From: Aequitasia blattaphilus
GTDB taxonomy: Bacteria > Bacillota > Clostridia > Lachnospirales > Lachnospiraceae
Length of the DNA stretch: 64,000 bases
NCBI RefSeq assembly: GCF_024721305.1
Contig: NZ_JAMXOD010000008.1
Location: 58,739 to 122,738, forward strand
Direction of reading: 5' to 3'
Below the pieces are notes generated by a model. That model worked only from the letters and a program-made list of their open reading frames with translations, was not told where the DNA came from and ran no database searches. Both the position numbers and the translations under genes were made by a program. Below, piece after piece: positions 61,213 to 64,000 of this stretch (the stretch's first letter is position 1; every line of letters begins with the position of its first letter).

Positions 61213-61347
61213 ATGAAAAAAACAAAGTATATACTAAAAGCCGTTTGCTCATTGAATGAAGATTTAAACTTAAAACTAAATGATAATCTTATTACTGATA
61301 GAAAAACTATATTTTCAAAATGCATTGTGCTAGGTGAGTTGATATGA
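61213..61347 (+). CDS. Small 44-residue protein coupled to lspA
   Basis: The frame MKKTKYILKAVCSLNEDLNL ... KCIVLGELI begins at an ATG with AAAAAAGGAGACATTAG upstream. It ends in TGA that overlaps the lspA ATG (ATGA). A promoter lies directly upstream. There is no signal peptide or obvious membrane helix; two cysteines are present. It could be a functional small protein or a leader that couples translation to lspA. No family recognised. Confidence 0.55.
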   Translation: MKKTKYILKAVCSLNEDLNLKLNDNLITDRKTIFSKCIVLGELI

Positions 61348-61844
61348 AAAACAAAACAATTGTATCAAAGCAAAATTCAATTCTACTAGCAATAATGATA
61401 GGGGCTATCCTCACTGACCAGTTATCAAAAATTTGGGTAACTTCAAACTTGCAATTAGGAGAATCAATTGAAATTATCCCTTCTTTTTTCAAGATAACCT
61501 ACGCTCAAAATACAGGTGCAGCCTGGAGTATTTTAGAAGGACATATGACTTTCTTTTATGTGGTAACATTAGTTGCACTGATACTATTAGGATGGTATTT
61601 TTATCGTCTTAAAGAGTATCAAATTATTCAAAAAATTGGAGTAGTATTAATGGTTTCTGGAACATTAGGTAATTTTATAGATCGCCTACTTTTTCAATAT
61701 GTACGTGACTCTTTAGACTTTCACATTTTAGGTTACAATTTTCCTATCTTTAATGTTGCTGATGTTTTACTAATTAGTGGGGTTCTATTCATCATTATTG
61801 ATGAATTTTTAATATCTTTCGGTGTCAGTTACAAAAAAACGTAG
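61344..61844 (+). CDS. lspA: Lipoprotein signal peptidase LspA (accessory copy)
   Basis: The 166-residue membrane protein has four helices and the LspA motifs: LTDQLSKIW, NTGAAWSI, GTLGNFIDRL, VRDSLDF and FNVADVLL, including both catalytic aspartates. It removes signal peptides from lipoproteins. A second lspA between cadA and cadC is known from Listeria Tn916-like cadmium loci. Here it is divergent from cadA and near CadC sites, so it may be metal-regulated. No chromosomal housekeeping lspA is seen in this window. Confidence 0.93.
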   Translation: MKNKTIVSKQNSILLAIMIGAILTDQLSKIWVTSNLQLGESIEIIPSFFKITYAQNTGAAWSILEGHMTFFYVVTLVALILLGWYFYRLKEYQIIQKIGVVLMVSGTLGNFIDRLLFQYVRDSLDFHILGYNFPIFNVADVLLISGVLFIIIDEFLISFGVSYKKT

Positions 61845-61892
61845 CATTATTTTACAAGTAGAAGATTTATTTTGTAAAAATATCATAACAAA

Positions 61893-61964
61893 ACCTCTCT
61901 TTATTTTTTTAAACTACGACTAAGAATACTAGCTTGTTTAAAAGATAAAGAGAGGCTTTAATTG
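61893..61964. terminator. Terminator after lspA
   Basis: AACCTCTCTTTAT and ATAAAGAGAGGCTT form a stem with a long loop and an inner GTTTA/TAAAC pair. It separates lspA from the convergent cadC relic. Confidence 0.75.
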
Positions 61965-61980
61965 TGTTTGAAGAATTTTT

Positions 61981-62100
61981 TTAAAGTACAATATCTTTGA
62001 TTAGCGTTTCGACTAAAGAATTATTTAATGAATAATAGAGCACTTTTCCAATTTTCTTATTTTGAACTACTCCAGCATGCTTTTCTAATTTATTGCTTTT
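61981..62100 (-). pseudogene. Relic of a second cadC, C-terminal third only
   Basis: The minus strand reads [20 protein letters not shown] then [11 protein letters not shown] and a stop, against [20 protein letters not shown] and [11 protein letters not shown] in the intact cadC at 62397. The relic starts directly after, and in the same frame as, the stop codon of the 62101 gene. It has no start or N-terminal metal-binding part. Confidence 0.85.
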
Positions 62101-62307
62101 TTACTCATTTAATAATTCAACAATTTCTTTTGAACAACAGCGTTTTCTTGGGCTTAGTTCTTTGCATTTTCCTAAAGTACAAGCAGATGTTGTTAGTCTT
62201 ATTTTCTCTAATGTTGTTGCTCCTTGATGTATAGCATTAACAATGATTTCTTTTGAGATATTTGAGCAATAACAAATGATTTCATCTTCCATATTTTCAT
62301 CTTCCAT
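62101..62307 (-). CDS. Small BFD-like [2Fe-2S]-binding protein
   Basis: The 68-residue protein has IICYCSNISKEIIVNAIHQG, then TLGKCKELSPRKRCC, a CxC...C...CC pattern of BFD-type iron-sulfur or metal-binding small proteins seen beside metal-resistance genes. AAAGGAGATTAAT precedes the ATG. The first ten residues repeat MEDE(N). It lies between cadC and the cadC relic, 89 nt downstream of cadC. Redox or metal-carrying roles are possible; I cannot tell which. Confidence 0.65.
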   Translation of the reverse strand: MEDENMEDEIICYCSNISKEIIVNAIHQGATTLEKIRLTTSACTLGKCKELSPRKRCCSKEIVELLNE

Positions 62308-62396
62308 ATTAATCTCCTTTCCTCCATTGATACAATTATATCATTATTAGATTATTGTTTATAAGCAATCTATTTACTTCTTGAAATATAGGTGAG

Positions 62397-62735
62397 TTAT
62401 TGAAGTATAATATCCTTGATTAATGTCTCTACTATAGAATTACTCAATGAATAATATACCATTTTCCCTATCTTTTTATTCTGAACCACTCCCGCTTTGC
62501 TCAATGATTTTAGATGGTGAGAAGTAGTTGCTACTGTTGATTTTACAATGATTGAAATGTCACAGACACATAATTCTTTTTCCAAAGTTAAAGCATAGGC
62601 AATAGTTAACCTTGTTTCTTCAGATAGTGCTTTAAAAATTTGACTAATACTGCCAATTTTTTTATCTTCTAATGATGTTTGAATTTTTTGAACCTTTTCC
62701 TCATCAAAGCAGGTTACCTCACAAATGTCATTCAT
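62397..62735 (-). CDS. cadC: ArsR/SmtB-family metal sensor CadC
   Basis: The 112-residue protein starts [16 protein letters not shown]. The winged helix contains [20 protein letters not shown], the metal-site pair ELCVCDIS, and [19 protein letters not shown]. With Cys5/Cys9 in the N-terminal arm, these cysteines form the CadC Cd/Pb site. It represses cadA until metal binds. An earlier GTG at 62747 overlaps the ribosome site, so the ATG is preferred. A candidate operator lies 29 nt upstream, implying autoregulation. Confidence 0.92.
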   Translation of the reverse strand: MNDICEVTCFDEEKVQKIQTSLEDKKIGSISQIFKALSEETRLTIAYALTLEKELCVCDISIIVKSTVATTSHHLKSLSKAGVVQNKKIGKMVYYSLSNSIVETLIKDIILQ

Positions 62736-62763
62736 GTTACTAAACACTCCTTTTCAAATTATA

Positions 62764-62783
62764 TTCAAGCATGTGTTTGAATA
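62764..62783. promoter_or_regulatory. CadC-type operator (site 3, cadC promoter)
   Basis: TTCAAGCATGTGTTTGAATA is a near-palindromic site just upstream of cadC and matches the two sites at the cadA-lspA divergent region. Confidence 0.75.
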
Positions 62784-62864
62784 TAATCTAATAATATCAT
62801 GCTTTTGATGTTTGTTCAATTTTTTTTTGACTTTATTAATTACTATGTGAGAAAAAGACGAAAA

Positions 62865-63782
62865 CTAATTGTTTTTGATGATTACCCAATTCTCATTTTT
62901 TTGTAAAATTAGTTTAAACTGAGATAATTGTGTAACTTTGGTTTCTTTATCAAGATATTTTACTGTTACAAGGACTGTCACTTGATTGTCAGCTTGTGTG
63001 CAAACAGAATTCACAAGCTCCACAAATACATAATCTTTATTGATTACATCAAGAGCTTGATTACTCACATAGTAGGACAGCTCTTTTTCTGTTGCAGTAG
63101 GGTAGAGCTTAAAGAATGTGTCTAGGAAACTATTGATTTCCTCTGTGGTAACAGCGTCCACTGTTCCATCACTATCAGAAAGGACAGGTTCATAGTTTGA
63201 CTTTTGGGGTTTGCTATTGATAGTAGGGTTCTTAATGATTACCATATTACCAGTTTCATCAACATAGACAGTAACAGAATAAGTGGAAGTGATATTCTTC
63301 TTATTCTCGCCCTCTGTAATCTGTTGTCCTACTGAAAAGAGTACATCATAGGCATTTTCATTGTTCTGTGTCACACCCCATACTTGAAAGCTGTTGACAA
63401 TAGAACTAGTAGGAATATCAGAACGAACCATTTCAGTATTTAACTGTTGTAGGTTTTCGGTCAAATAATTCTTTAGCCGTTCATTTCGATTGGTCTGTGA
63501 ATCTTGCGACTGTTGCCACGAGAAATATTCATTGCTAAAAGATTCTACAAAGCTCTCAATGCTATTCGTATCAACAACCTGTTTCTCAATGATTTCTTTT
63601 TCATGGACGGTGTGAATATCAATCGCTGTAAAGTTCTTATAAATTCCAAAGCTCATACTTCCTATTAGTAATACCCATAAGGCAATTGTGAGCTTTTTAT
63701 GTGTTCCCACTTTGATAGTGGGAATCTGTTTTTGTTTCTTTGGTTTGTCTGGTTTTTCTTTTCGTTCAATTTTGATTTTCAT
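62865..63782 (-). CDS. Conjugative transfer protein TcpC/Tn916 Orf13
   Basis: The 305-residue protein begins MKIKIERKEKPDKPKKQKQI, a basic cytoplasmic tail, then one membrane helix (LTIALWVLLIGSMSFGIY). Two NTF2-like domains follow (about 85-185 and 195-305). This is the TcpC/Orf13 conjugative channel subunit of Tn916-type elements. It precedes cadC at the point where tet(M) sits in Tn916. The gene is complete; its upstream partner orf14 is broken by an IS. Confidence 0.9.
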   Translation of the reverse strand: MKIKIERKEKPDKPKKQKQIPTIKVGTHKKLTIALWVLLIGSMSFGIYKNFTAIDIHTVHEKEIIEKQVVDTNSIESFVESFSNEYFSWQQSQDSQTNRNERLKNYLTENLQQLNTEMVRSDIPTSSIVNSFQVWGVTQNNENAYDVLFSVGQQITEGENKKNITSTYSVTVYVDETGNMVIIKNPTINSKPQKSNYEPVLSDSDGTVDAVTTEEINSFLDTFFKLYPTATEKELSYYVSNQALDVINKDYVFVELVNSVCTQADNQVTVLVTVKYLDKETKVTQLSQFKLILQKNENWVIIKNN

Positions 63783-63796
63783 TTTATCAATTCCTT

Positions 63797-63945
63797 TCTA
63801 TTTGATAATGCGCCCAGCTCCAATTAAATGAGCTTGCCAATAACTGTCGGTAAGGTTGGTATACCCAATCGGATTCCCTGCATGGTACATTTGGTTATTA
63901 CCAACGTAGATTCCAACGTGCGTCACATAACTACCAGCGTCATAG
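63797..63945 (-). pseudogene. C-terminal fragment of Tn916 Orf14-type NlpC/P60 hydrolase
   Basis: The remaining 49 codons read YDAGSYVTHVGIYVGNNQMY, then HAGNPIGYTNLTDSYWQAHL and IGAGRIIK. They include the catalytic His of the NlpC/P60 domain. The frame is cut at 63945 by the end of an IS3-type element. In intact elements Orf14 is a wall hydrolase needed for the conjugation channel. Confidence 0.88.
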
Positions 63946-64000
63946 TGGTGCTAGTATATTAGCGTGGACAGAAAAAGTCGAACAAACTATAATTATTAAA
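63946..64000 (+). mobile_element. Left end of a second IS3-type element (continues beyond window)
   Basis: From TGGTGCTAGTATATTAGCG then TGGACAGAAAAAGTCGAAC the sequence matches the orfA-proximal tip of the IS at 57210-58480, at roughly three positions in four. The element is therefore a related but different copy, pointing rightwards. It interrupts the orf14-like gene. Confidence 0.8.

Overview
This window looks like chromosome from a low-GC gut Firmicute, most likely a Lachnospiraceae-type Clostridia. The evidence is the AT-rich code, strong AGGAGG ribosome sites, an anaerobic cobalamin pathway, clostridial-type thiF/thiH, a type III glutamine synthetase, a glycyl-radical propanediol microcompartment and Tn916-family debris. 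Species level cannot be called. Most genes lie on the minus strand, so operons read from high to low coordinates.

Vitamins and housekeeping (1-18,300). The anaerobic (cobalt-early) corrin operon reads cbiG-cbiJ, a cobalamin riboswitch, then the cobalt importer cbiMNQO and cbiK-D-L-F-H-ET, which runs off the left edge. Next comes a thiamine operon, thiC-S-F-G-H-E, behind a TPP riboswitch and terminator. A decayed thiH/thiE fusion relic lies downstream. Six tRNA genes (Pro, Gly, Arg, His, Gln, Lys, in transcription order) follow, then an RNA methyltransferase, rdgB and a phosphodiesterase.

Sulfate ester and nitrogen/carbon genes (18,300-27,400). A DUF2007 membrane protein is followed by an aryl-sulfate sulfotransferase with a DASS-type permease and a divergent LysR regulator. 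A DUF1700 protein, glutamine synthetase III and class II fructose-bisphosphate aldolase follow.

Fucose/rhamnose microcompartment (27,400-40,600). This is a complete-looking GRM5-type bacterial microcompartment. Lactaldehyde-forming aldolase activity yields 1,2-propanediol (the reductase is not obvious here). A glycyl-radical dehydratase makes propionaldehyde, and PduP, PduL and an alcohol dehydrogenase convert it to propionyl-phosphate and propanol. Shell proteins (BMC-H, BMC-T, BMC-P), a PduS/PduT electron-transfer pair, a PduV-like GTPase and a DeoR regulator complete it. Two promoters with similar operators drive the two halves.

Rhamnose/fucose entry (40,700-52,000). A PHP phosphoesterase, rhaA, rhaB, a fucose-isomerase-family enzyme, two AraC regulators, a ParA-type ATPase and rhaM are present. 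The rhamnose-binding protein gene is then cut and joined head-on to the tail of an AraC response regulator, followed by its sensor kinase. The simplest reading is a deletion that removed the rest of the sugar ABC transporter.

Mobile right arm (52,000-64,000). This arm contains an internally deleted IS4-type element, a group of secreted proteins of unknown function and a complete IS3-family element. It ends with a 5.5 kb piece of a Tn916-family conjugative element whose accessory slot carries cadmium genes (cadA, lspA, cadC). That piece is bounded on both sides by related IS3-type ends facing away from each other.
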